From Paenibacillus barengoltzii NBRC 101215 (lineage in GTDB: Bacteria; Bacillota; Bacilli; Paenibacillales; Paenibacillaceae), in NCBI RefSeq assembly GCF_004000745.1, contig NZ_BILV01000001.1, positions 1 to 64,000 on the forward strand: a stretch of DNA of 64,000 nt. The letters run 5' to 3'. Under the pieces are notes generated by a model. It was not told the origin of the DNA. It did no database searches and saw only the letters and a list, made by a program, of their open reading frames with translations. The translations under genes and the position numbers were made by a program. Below, in pieces: positions 53,979-61,640 of this stretch. How positions within the stretch are numbered: the stretch's first letter is position 1; every line of letters begins with the position of its first letter.

Positions 53979-54923
53979 CTAATGATCCTTCGGTTCCCCT
54001 TCATGAACGGCTTCCGGCGCTTTCGCCTCCCGCATGGCCCGCGGATGAAAGGCGTCGTAAACCGTCTTCAGATTGGACCTTGAACGACTTACATACATTT
54101 GAATTGTGGAGGCATCGGAATGCCCGAGCAGCTCCTGGACCGACCTCACGTCCGCTCCCCGCTCCAATAGATGGACGGCGAAGGAATGACGCAAGGTATG
54201 CGGCGTAATATCGGCCGTGATCCCGGCTTCCTGGCCATATTTCTTCATTATCTTCCAGAAACCTTGCCGGCTAATCCGCCCGCCCCGACGATTCGGAAAA
54301 AGAGCCGGGTTCTCCTTATCCTCCAAAATCAGACGGCTGCGTCCTTCCCTTAAATACATATCAAGCCATTCCGCGGTGACTTCTCCAAACGGAAGAATGC
54401 GTTCCTTCCCTCGATCCCCGGTGCACCTAAGAAAGTGAAGCTCCAGGTTCACATCGTTCTGGTTGAGCGCGATCAGCTCGGAAACGCGGATGCCGGTTGC
54501 ATAGAGCAGCTCAAGCATCGCCTTGTCCCTTAAGCCTAATGGTGTGTCGGGCTTTGGGGCCTCCAGCAGCCGTTCGGTTTCCTCTACGGTGAGGGTTTGC
54601 GGCGGTTTTTTTTCGACTTTGGGCACCTCCAACATGATGAAGGGATCCTGGTCAATCCGCCGTTCCTGCAGTAAATACCGAAAGAAAGCGCGAAGGGTGA
54701 CAGATACGCGTTGAATCGTTGCCGGCGCCTTGCCGAGATCTTTCAAGTAAGCGAAATAGAGCAAGATGCCCGCACGAGTCACTTGGCGGTAATCGCTGAC
54801 CTGCTTCGATTGCAAATAGCTTATGTACTGCTTGAGATCCCGCGCATAGGACTCCCGCGTTGCTTCACTTAATGCCCGTTGCCCGGCCAAAAACGAAATA
54901 AAAGAGGCCGCATCCCTTTCCAT
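53979..54923 (-). CDS. xerD: Site-specific tyrosine recombinase XerD
   Basis: A 314-residue tyrosine recombinase that resolves chromosome dimers at dif with XerC/CodV. The catalytic residues are in ATGIRVSEL (Arg), HTLRHSFAVHLLERG (His, Arg), LGHSD (His) and the Tyr of STIQMYV. The place next to drm is that of B. subtilis ripX. The C-terminal 25 residues after the tyrosine are longer than usual. Confidence 0.95.
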   Translation of the reverse strand: MERDAASFISFLAGQRALSEATRESYARDLKQYISYLQSKQVSDYRQVTRAGILLYFAYLKDLGKAPATIQRVSVTLRAFFRYLLQERRIDQDPFIMLEVPKVEKKPPQTLTVEETERLLEAPKPDTPLGLRDKAMLELLYATGIRVSELIALNQNDVNLELHFLRCTGDRGKERILPFGEVTAEWLDMYLREGRSRLILEDKENPALFPNRRGGRISRQGFWKIMKKYGQEAGITADITPHTLRHSFAVHLLERGADVRSVQELLGHSDASTIQMYVSRSRSNLKTVYDAFHPRAMREAKAPEAVHEGEPKDH

Positions 54924-55028
54924 GCGCTGCGCCTCCTTTCCTGGTTATCAAATGCAATATCCTCAGCCATCCGCCTTGATTACTATTTCCACACTCTTGC
55001 GAAATTTCCCTGCTGTCCAGCTAATGAA

Positions 55029-55265
55029 CTACTCTCCATACCAGAAAAATAACTTCAGCCGCTCCGTCATGTTCTCCATCATGTTATTTCCGGGTACGCC
55101 TTCATAAAATACTTTCACCGCAGAGCCTTCGGGTACGCGGTACTTGTCCTCACGAAAGAGAACATCGTCCAGCAGTCCTAACGCCTTATAAAAAGTATAC
55201 GCAAGAGCAACAAACAGGATCAAATATTTCCCTGTTCTGAGCCATTTTCGAAGCGAGATGACCAT
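55029..55265 (-). CDS. yqzK: Small DUF4227 membrane protein YqzK
   Basis: A 78-residue protein with one span (about residues 14-30, KYLILFVALAYTFYKAL) and an outer tail ending FFWYGE. It matches the YqzK family in size and in its place between fur and xerD. The start is ATG 55265, with AGAGG 9 bases upstream. Function is unknown. Confidence 0.8.
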   Translation of the reverse strand: MVISLRKWLRTGKYLILFVALAYTFYKALGLLDDVLFREDKYRVPEGSAVKVFYEGVPGNNMMENMTERLKLFFWYGE

Positions 55266-55411
55266 GAACCCCATCCTCTCTATCATTTGTGGGGCGCCTG
55301 CTTGTCTGCTAGGACACCCTATGTATTAAGTATATAGAGAGAGACTAGGGAGTATGCGGAAATGACTTCATAGATGATGCGGCTTACGCGGCGTTCCCTC
55401 GTGCAAGGCAA

Positions 55412-55453
55412 CGTAAAAAGCTCCCTACGGCAGGGCCGTAAAGAGCTCGGCTT
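55412..55453 (-). terminator. Terminator of fur
   Basis: On the minus strand AGCTCTTTACGG pairs with CCGTAGGGAGCT around CCCTG, then TTTTTACG. Confidence 0.85.
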
Positions 55454-55460
55454 AACGAAG

Positions 55461-55934
55461 TTATTTCTTATTGTCTGTTCCAGGCGAATCGTTGTTCTTG
55501 TCCTTGCATCGGTAACAAATGCCTTGAAAATCCAACCGGTGATCGAGCACCGTAAAATTGAATTCCTTCTCCAAGCGTTCCTCGAGCGGTCCAAGCCAAT
55601 CCTCGCGAATTTCATCCATTGCCCCACACTGAACACAGATCAAATGGTGGTGATGATGTTTAGTCGTATCGGTACGCAAGTCGTACCGGGCTACACCGTC
55701 GCCGAAGTTGATCTTCTCCACAACGTGAAGCTCGCTGAGCAATTCCAATGTTCGATAGACCGTGGCCAGGCCGATCTCCGGTGCCTTGTCTTTGACGAGC
55801 ATGAAAACATCTTCCGCACTCAGATGATCATCTTCATTTTCGAGCAAAACGCGTACCGTGGCTTCCCGCTGGGGCGTCAATTTGTAACCGTGGGATTGTA
55901 ACTGCTGTTTGATTTTTTCGATCTTTGCTTCCAT
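55461..55934 (-). CDS. fur: Ferric uptake regulator family protein
   Basis: A 157-residue Fur-family repressor. The winged helix has the recognition segment PEIGLATVYRTLELL. The metal sites are HHHHHLICVQCG (C-x2-C with a His cluster) and CYRCKDK. Location beside yqzK and xerD supports Fur over the paralogues PerR and Zur. The start is ATG 55934 after GGGAGG. Confidence 0.95.
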   Translation of the reverse strand: MEAKIEKIKQQLQSHGYKLTPQREATVRVLLENEDDHLSAEDVFMLVKDKAPEIGLATVYRTLELLSELHVVEKINFGDGVARYDLRTDTTKHHHHHLICVQCGAMDEIREDWLGPLEERLEKEFNFTVLDHRLDFQGICYRCKDKNNDSPGTDNKK

Positions 55935-55989
55935 GTTATCCCTCCCCCAGCCTTGCCGCACATCCAATAAGTTCATGACCACTTCTTTC

Positions 55990-56019
55990 ATTATAGGGGG
56001 AGATATTCAACAAAGTCAA
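55990..56019 (-). promoter_or_regulatory. Sigma-A promoter of fur
   Basis: On the minus strand TTGACT (56014-56019) and a perfect TATAAT (55990-55995) are 18 bases apart. Confidence 0.7.
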
Positions 56020-56089
56020 ACATTTTGGTAGATTGCAAAATCTGAGGGAATCCTTATCACCAGGATGTTTTAAAATTAGTAGAACGTGC

Positions 56090-56152
56090 TAGAAAAAACG
56101 AATATCCCCCGTCCAGGCCAGCAGCCAGGTGCGGGGGATGTATTTTTCTACA
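56090..56152. terminator. Terminator of spoIIM
   Basis: ATACATCCCCCG pairs with CGGGGGATATTCG around a long loop, and the minus strand then has TTTTTTC. Confidence 0.75.
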
Positions 56153-56163
56153 CAGGCACAAAC

Positions 56164-56790
56164 TCATGCAATCAACGGCGTCACCCAACTCATCATCACC
56201 GGCGTCACCCATGTCTCGAACGAGGAGATGGCAAGCAGCGCCACTGCCATGGCCAACGTCAGCCCTGTATACGACAGGAAAGGCCGGGTAGCCTGGCCGG
56301 GACGGCTCATCAACACACGCGAGCGAATGATGTTGAGCGAGAAGCTCACCGCTGCGACGCTGGCGATCAGCAGGGCTGGAATCACAATCAGATTATGCGG
56401 CGCTACGGAAACGAGGGCAAACAGCAGCCCCTTCCATGTATATTGGCCAACCAAATAGCCGACGGTGAAGCCAATTAATACCCCTTTTAGAAAATCGAGA
56501 ATCAAGATCCCCGGAAGCCCAATTACGGATAATCCCAACAGCCAGATCAGACCTAGCCATTTTAGATGTAACCCGGCTACTTGCCAGAACGTCATCGGTT
56601 GAAATTCGGACCCGCCTTCGTTGATCGATAGAAAGAAATCACCTAAAAATCGGGAGATATCCTGTTGTTGTTCCAATGTTAATGCGTTGACCATGAGCGC
56701 ACCGAATACGACGCCCATTAAAAACAGCACGGAAACAAAAACATATAGCGGCGTTTGATCTTTAAACGCATGGCGAATTGGGTGCAGCAT
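56164..56790 (-). CDS. spoIIM: Stage II sporulation protein M
   Basis: A 208-residue membrane protein with about five spans. SpoIIM works with SpoIID and SpoIIP in peptidoglycan remodelling during engulfment. The N-terminal segment LYVFVSVLFLMGVVFGALMVNAL is family-like, as is the place beside fur. It is flanked by its own terminator. Confidence 0.93.
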   Translation of the reverse strand: MLHPIRHAFKDQTPLYVFVSVLFLMGVVFGALMVNALTLEQQQDISRFLGDFFLSINEGGSEFQPMTFWQVAGLHLKWLGLIWLLGLSVIGLPGILILDFLKGVLIGFTVGYLVGQYTWKGLLFALVSVAPHNLIVIPALLIASVAAVSFSLNIIRSRVLMSRPGQATRPFLSYTGLTLAMAVALLAISSFETWVTPVMMSWVTPLIA

Positions 56791-56890
56791 CGAATTTTGC
56801 CTCCTAGCTTGTTCGATAAGGTCTTATCTTATCCCTATGAACTAGCCTGCCTGCTTATGCCTTCCGCATGTCGAGACCGCCGCCGCTAGA

Positions 56891-58099
56891 TTAAGATTTT
56901 TTCACTTTGCCGTATATTCCCCCGCCGCCTGCACTAAGTTCGAGCCTGCCGCTGCGGGCCATGCCAATAAGCTGGGCCAGATCCGTTCCCACCGCCTCAG
57001 CCAGTTCCTCCTCTGGCACGTGATGCAAAATGTTCATCTCCGTGCCGAACCTGTCCAGCAGCAGCTCTAATTTTGCCGGTCCCAGGCCCGGGATAAACTC
57101 CAGGGGAACTTGGTAATGATACGTCGGACGATACCGCGGTACACTGGGTTCCGCGCGATCGGCGATCGAGCGAATGCGGTCCAGCACGCCTCGCACCAGT
57201 TTCGGGCTGCCGCAATAGGGACATCGTTCTACATTAGCTTCGGCCTCATCGATGATATAGTTACAGTTGCTGCAGTATGTTCGATGATATTTGCCAAGAC
57301 GCGGATTTAGTCCGTAGTTGCCGGCCACCAACCGCCCCTCTTCACGCCGAAGAGCCTTCACGAATTCATGATAACTCGCTTCCTTCAAGCGCAGTTCATT
57401 ATACTCCCGACCGATTTTGCCCAGCGAATGTGCGTCGGAATTGGTTAAAATCGGAAAAGGATCAAGCTCACTGATCAATCCGGCCATCTCCGTATCCGCG
57501 CTGAGCCCCAGCTCCACCGCGCTGATCAGGGAGAGATCCAGCACATCTGACATTCGAGGAGCGCAGCTTCCGTAAATGCTGCGATGCGGCGTGAAAATAT
57601 GGGCCGGAATGATCATACCGCCGCGGGCATACACCTCTTCCTGCAGCGTAACCGCCGGAGCGTACACGCGCTGCGAGCTTAACCCCACATTTTTCATTCT
57701 TGCTTTCAGCCATTCAGTAAAGCCGCGAATCGTCTCCAGGTGTGGGAAAAAAGCAAGCAAATGCGCCGGCCCCATCCCCGGTTCTCGGATTTCCAGTTCA
57801 CATCCCAGCAGAATCGTCGTCCCTTGATAGGCGATGCCGCCCTCCTTCAGCTCCTGCATTTCCCCCTGCTCCAGGCACCGGTCGATATCCTCTTGCACCC
57901 CTGGGGCATGACAGTCAATGATTCCAACCAGTCCGATCCCTTTGCGCTTTGCAGCCTCCTTGGCGATCCCGGCAAAGGTCAGATCACGGCTGCCGCTGAT
58001 CTTCACCGGCTCCCCCCGCCCGGTTCGTCCGATGTGAATATGCAAATCGGCGAATACGGTCGTAAGCTCGGCCGAGGTGGTCGTGGAACTTGAGATCAT
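56891..58099 (-). CDS. Endonuclease Q (EndoQ)-type DNA repair nuclease, YqxK-like
   Basis: A 402-residue protein. A PHP phosphoesterase domain starts with FADLHIHIG, with IPAHIFTP and TNSDAHSLGKIG carrying further metal ligands. A four-cysteine zinc site (YCSNCNY and CPYCGSPK, near residues 270-295) and a C-terminal helix-hairpin-helix (FIPGLGPAKLELLLDRFG) follow. The layout is that of EndoQ, which cuts 5' to deaminated bases (uracil, hypoxanthine) and abasic sites. It overlaps nudF by 4 bases. The start is not certain within the first 15 residues. Confidence 0.88.
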   Translation of the reverse strand: MISSSTTTSAELTTVFADLHIHIGRTGRGEPVKISGSRDLTFAGIAKEAAKRKGIGLVGIIDCHAPGVQEDIDRCLEQGEMQELKEGGIAYQGTTILLGCELEIREPGMGPAHLLAFFPHLETIRGFTEWLKARMKNVGLSSQRVYAPAVTLQEEVYARGGMIIPAHIFTPHRSIYGSCAPRMSDVLDLSLISAVELGLSADTEMAGLISELDPFPILTNSDAHSLGKIGREYNELRLKEASYHEFVKALRREEGRLVAGNYGLNPRLGKYHRTYCSNCNYIIDEAEANVERCPYCGSPKLVRGVLDRIRSIADRAEPSVPRYRPTYHYQVPLEFIPGLGPAKLELLLDRFGTEMNILHHVPEEELAEAVGTDLAQLIGMARSGRLELSAGGGGIYGKVKKS

Positions 58100-58662
58100 A
58101 ATCTTGCCCCTGCCTGTTCGCGCACAACCTTCAGCTGCCAGATATACACTGCCAGAATCGTTTTGGCATCCGCAATCCGCCCCTCCGAAATGAGGTCAAG
58201 CGCCTCCTCCAGCGTCACTTCCTGAACTTCAAGGAATTCGTCCGCATCCAGCGACATCTCTCCCGCACTCAACTGCTCGGCCAAGTAGAGATGAATGATT
58301 TCATCTGCGAACCCCGGCGAAGTGTAGAAGGAGTGCAAATGAATCAATTTATCGCAGCGATACCCGGTCTCCTCCTGCAGCTCACGGACCGCTGCCTCCG
58401 CAGGATCTTCGCCTGGCTCCAATTTACCCGCCGGAATCTCTAATTCACATCGGCCCATCGCTTGGCGATATTGGTCCACCAGCAACAAGCGTCCCTCATG
58501 CACCGCCAGCACAGCAACCGCACCCGGATGCTTCACAATTTCACGGGTTGCCGTCGTGCCGTCCGGCAGTTTGACAGTATCCAATTGCAAGGAGATCACT
58601 CTCCCCTGGAAGATCGACTCTGTGGAAACCGTGGTTTCCTTTAATTTATCGTTAGCCGCCAT
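58096..58662 (-). CDS. nudF: ADP-ribose pyrophosphatase (Nudix)
   Basis: A 188-residue Nudix hydrolase with a complete Nudix box: Gly of GKLEPGE, then REL and EETGY. It splits ADP-ribose to AMP and ribose 5-phosphate. The start is ATG 58662 with GGGAGG at 8 bases. nudF next to yqxK and mciZ is the Bacillus order. Confidence 0.95.
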   Translation of the reverse strand: MAANDKLKETTVSTESIFQGRVISLQLDTVKLPDGTTATREIVKHPGAVAVLAVHEGRLLLVDQYRQAMGRCELEIPAGKLEPGEDPAEAAVRELQEETGYRCDKLIHLHSFYTSPGFADEIIHLYLAEQLSAGEMSLDADEFLEVQEVTLEEALDLISEGRIADAKTILAVYIWQLKVVREQAGARL

Positions 58663-58770
58663 TTCTTGTTCCTCCCTTAATCGTGTCATCAACCGTTCCA
58701 ATCATACATAACTTGTCCACACGAGACATATGGTGTTATTATACCAAACCGTTCGGAAAGGAGCCCCCTT

Positions 58771-58950
58771 ATGAAAAGCTATTTTACGGAAGACCGTGTA
58801 CGCGCTCAGGGTAAAGCTTGGCAGATTCGCCTTCTGCTGTCCCAATGGAGAAAAGAATCAGGACGTGACGTAAAAATCACGGATTTGATTCATTCCTATC
58901 AAAATAGTTATTCAGTTAAGGGAAAATCGGTTAATAAAAGGAGGGGGTGA
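58771..58950 (+). CDS. mciZ: FtsZ inhibitor MciZ
   Basis: A 59-residue product read from the sequence, beginning MKSYFTEDRVRAQGKAWQIR. The segment GKAWQIRLLLSQWRK matches the core of B. subtilis MciZ (GKAWEIRAKLKEYGR), the sporulation peptide that caps FtsZ filaments in the mother cell. It is 19 residues longer than the 40-residue B. subtilis form, mainly at the C-terminus. AAAGGAG lies 7 bases before the ATG. Its last codons form the ribosome binding site of the next gene. Confidence 0.82.
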   Translation: MKSYFTEDRVRAQGKAWQIRLLLSQWRKESGRDVKITDLIHSYQNSYSVKGKSVNKRRG

Positions 58951-58952
58951 AA

Positions 58953-59516
58953 ATGCGCAGTCCTACCGGACAGCCTAAAAATATGGGAAAACTCGTAGAA
59001 ATGATCCAGAATGCCGTATCCACAGGTCGGATTGACGTTGCTGAACAGCTAGCGGGGCAGATGGACAACTATTTGCTTAGCGAGCTGATCCAGTCTTTAT
59101 ATAAAGAAGGTTATGTCGCACTAGCCAAAGAACGGCTGCTGCAGATCGAACCTCGGTTGCTTCGCGAGCCCACTCCCCCCTTCTTGGAGCTAAGTCTGAT
59201 TTGGGCAGAGATTTGTTATGATGAGAGAAATTACGAAGAAGCCGCTCCCATCTTTGAAGCACTTGCTGAGCAGAATCCCGATTTCGCAGCAGCTCGTTTC
59301 GGTGCAGCCTCCTGTTACTTGCAACTGGCGATCACCAATCTCGAGCGACGAATCCAACTGTATCACCCGCCAAAATCAGAGCAGGAGAAAATATGCAAAT
59401 ATTTAGACGACTTCCACCAAGCTCTGAACTTGATTCAAGCTTCAGGCTGGCATACCAAGTGGAGTACTACGCAGGTTCGTCACTTCCCGGCCAAATCGTC
59501 TACTCGGCTGCATTAA
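58953..59516 (+). CDS. TPR-like protein of unknown function
   Basis: A 187-residue cytoplasmic, helical protein. Two helix-turn-helix units like tetratricopeptide repeats can be seen at about residues 60-125 (YKEGYVALAKERLLQIEP and YEEAAPIFEALAEQNPDFAAA). No cysteine motif or enzyme motif. ATG 58953 has AGGAGG at 8 bases, in the end of mciZ, so the two are coupled. The last 20 residues look unlike the rest, and an early frameshift cannot be ruled out. Confidence 0.7.
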   Translation: MRSPTGQPKNMGKLVEMIQNAVSTGRIDVAEQLAGQMDNYLLSELIQSLYKEGYVALAKERLLQIEPRLLREPTPPFLELSLIWAEICYDERNYEEAAPIFEALAEQNPDFAAARFGAASCYLQLAITNLERRIQLYHPPKSEQEKICKYLDDFHQALNLIQASGWHTKWSTTQVRHFPAKSSTRLH

Positions 59517-59549
59517 TGTGAATTAATGGTAGAGAATATACAAAATAAA

Positions 59550-59577
59550 ACCCGGTGCGCATTGGTCGCACCGGGCA
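59550..59577. terminator. Convergent terminator of the TPR gene and the M20 peptidase gene
   Basis: CCCGGTGCG pairs perfectly with CGCACCGGG around CATTGGT, followed on the minus strand by TTTTATTTTG. Confidence 0.85.
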
Positions 59578-59597
59578 TTCTGACATTCTTTAAGGGA

Positions 59598-60728
59598 TCA
59601 AGAGGAGGATACCGATTGGCGTACGATCTCCAGCGCAAACTGCGCTGTTTTTACGAGATCGTCCTTCTTGATTCTTTCGCTGGTCGTATGGATGTCCTCA
59701 TAGCCGATCGCCAAATTCACCGTTGGAATCCCCAGGCTATTAAAGACATTCGCGTCGCTGCCGCCGCCGGTCGTAAACGTCGTTCCCGCAAGCCCGAGCG
59801 CAGCCGCCGCTTGCTTGGCGATCCGCAGCACAGGGGCTTCCTCCGGGATCCGGAATGCCCGATACAGCACCTCGCTGCGGAATTCTCCCTTGGCTCCAAA
59901 GTCGCGGCATGCGGATTCCATCGCTTCCTTCATGTCCTGAAGCTGCTTGTCGACCTTCTCTTGGGACATGCTGCGTGCTTCGCCATATAAGATGACGTGA
60001 TCCGGTACGATGTTCGTCGCACCGCCGCCTTCAAACTTGCCGATGTTAGCGGTTGTCTCTGCGTCAATACGCCCGAGCTTCATACGTGCCAACGCCTTGC
60101 CCGCGACCTGAATTGCGCTGATGCCGTCTTCCGGATTGACACCGGCATGAGCCGCTTTGCCGTAAATCTCGATTTCTACTCGCGCCTGTGTGGGAGCGCC
60201 GATGCAAATCGTGCCTACTTCACCGCCGGTGTCGATCGCGAACCCGAACTTCGCATTAACATACTGTGCCTCCAGCGCCCGTGCCCCGCGCAGGCTCGAT
60301 TCCTCGCCAGCCGAGATGACAAACTGGATTTGTCCGTGTGGAATTTGCTTCTCCTGAAGAACTTGAATCAGCTCCAGCAGCACCGCTACACCCGCTTTGT
60401 CGTCCGCTCCAAGGATCGTCGTGCCGTCGCTGCGAATCCATCCGTCCTCCCCAACAATCGGTTTAATCCCTTTGCCCGGAGTAACGGTATCCATGTGGCA
60501 GGTGAACAGGAAGGGTTCCACGGACACGCCTTCACTAGCTTTCAGCGTAGCGATCAGGTTCCCGGCGCCATGTCCCGTCTCTGCCGCCGAACTGTCCTCT
60601 ACAACGTCCAGTCCCAATTCACTGAATTTCTGTTTTAACACATCGGCTATTTGGCGCTCGTGTTTCGTTTCGCTGTCCACCTGCACCAGCTCCAGAAATT
60701 GTCCGATGAGGCGTTCCTCGTTAATCAT
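59598..60728 (-). CDS. M20 family peptidase, PepT/YqjE-like
   Basis: A 376-residue zinc peptidase of the tripeptidase-T group. Metal ligands and active-site residues are in TCHMDTVTPG, LGADDKAGVA, SAGEESSLRG, AIDTGGEVG and GGGSDANVFN. A lid domain lies at about 180-290. It resembles YqjE, an unassigned peptidase of Bacillus. It is divergent from prli42. Confidence 0.9.
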   Translation of the reverse strand: MINEERLIGQFLELVQVDSETKHERQIADVLKQKFSELGLDVVEDSSAAETGHGAGNLIATLKASEGVSVEPFLFTCHMDTVTPGKGIKPIVGEDGWIRSDGTTILGADDKAGVAVLLELIQVLQEKQIPHGQIQFVISAGEESSLRGARALEAQYVNAKFGFAIDTGGEVGTICIGAPTQARVEIEIYGKAAHAGVNPEDGISAIQVAGKALARMKLGRIDAETTANIGKFEGGGATNIVPDHVILYGEARSMSQEKVDKQLQDMKEAMESACRDFGAKGEFRSEVLYRAFRIPEEAPVLRIAKQAAAALGLAGTTFTTGGGSDANVFNSLGIPTVNLAIGYEDIHTTSERIKKDDLVKTAQFALEIVRQSVSSS

Positions 60729-60800
60729 TGGACTTTCCTCGCTTTCTTCGATACGATAATAAGAGTGAGAATAATATACGTTTAAGTCAAAGGAGTTACC

Positions 60801-60902
60801 ATGATGCGCAAAAATACAATGAGAATCGTCGTATATTTGATGTTGTTTGCCATGCTGGCTTCAACGCTGATCGCTTTCCTAGAACCCTTCTTCATTCGCT
60901 AA
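60801..60902 (+). CDS. prli42: Stressosome-associated miniprotein Prli42
   Basis: A 33-residue membrane miniprotein. A basic start (MMRKNTMR) is followed by one span, IVVYLMLFAMLASTLIAFL. This matches the Prli42 pattern VYLMLxSMLxSTL. In Listeria Prli42 anchors the stressosome to the membrane to sense oxidative stress. AAAGGAG lies 6 bases before the first of two ATGs. No rsbR-type genes are in the window. Confidence 0.8.
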   Translation: MMRKNTMRIVVYLMLFAMLASTLIAFLEPFFIR

Positions 60903-60923
60903 CCAACCCGCTTTGGGGGCTGC

Positions 60924-61610
60924 TTAAGCCTCGACCCAAGCCCCCGAACGCCCAAATATCGCGTTAAACTTCGGAACGATCTCCCTTGCGACTTGCTCAA
61001 CCGTAAATGAGCGGCCAGTCACGTCTTCGAGCGAGGTCACCCCGTATTCTTGAATCCCGCAAGGTATTATTCCGCGAAAGCCTTCCTCTTGAATACCAGA
61101 CTTCACATTAAAAGCAAAGCCGTGGCTCGTAATAAAACCTCGATGATGCCTGCATTTGTTGAACTTGACGCCAATTGCACAAATTTTCACGTCACCAACC
61201 CACACTCCGGTATATTCCGGTTTACGTGAGCCTTCGATGCCAAACTCGGCCAAATAATCGATAATCACCTGCTCCAGCTGGCGCAAATACCCGTGCAAAT
61301 CCAGCCCGCGCCCGGCCTCTAACCGAAGCAGCGGATAGCCAACTAGCTGCCCGGGACCATGGTATGTAATATCTCCCCCGCGATCGATTTCAAACACAGC
61401 AATGCCCCGCTCCTGCAGTTGCTCAGGGCTTAGGAGCAAATGTTCAGGATGGTTTTGGGAGCCTATCGTATAGGTCGGCGGATGCTGCAACAGCAGCAGG
61501 TGTTCTCCCTGCTGCTGTGCATCCATCTCTTTAATGAGCCGTTTCTGCAAATCCCAGGCTTCCCCATATTCCATCATCGGATAATAGCGTACTGTCAAGC
61601 CTTCGTTCAT
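60924..61610 (-). CDS. lipB: Octanoyltransferase LipB
   Basis: A 228-residue classical LipB that transfers octanoyl from ACP to lipoyl domains. Motifs RGGDITYHGPGQLVGYP (written here as DRGGDITYHGPGQ) and KICAIGVKF, ITSHGFAFNV, and the catalytic Cys in IIPCGI are present. It sits 30 bases after an E2 gene whose lipoyl domain it could serve. Bacillus uses LipM and LipL instead, so LipB is a notable choice. Confidence 0.93.
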   Translation of the reverse strand: MNEGLTVRYYPMMEYGEAWDLQKRLIKEMDAQQQGEHLLLLQHPPTYTIGSQNHPEHLLLSPEQLQERGIAVFEIDRGGDITYHGPGQLVGYPLLRLEAGRGLDLHGYLRQLEQVIIDYLAEFGIEGSRKPEYTGVWVGDVKICAIGVKFNKCRHHRGFITSHGFAFNVKSGIQEEGFRGIIPCGIQEYGVTSLEDVTGRSFTVEQVAREIVPKFNAIFGRSGAWVEA

Positions 61611-61640
61611 CGCATTGTCGCCTCGATTCTTATGTTACGT

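Noticed and set aside
60912-60949. Hairpin GGGGGCT...AAGCCCCC across the lipB end
   Set aside because: No T run and partly coding; not a convincing terminator for prli42 or lipB.
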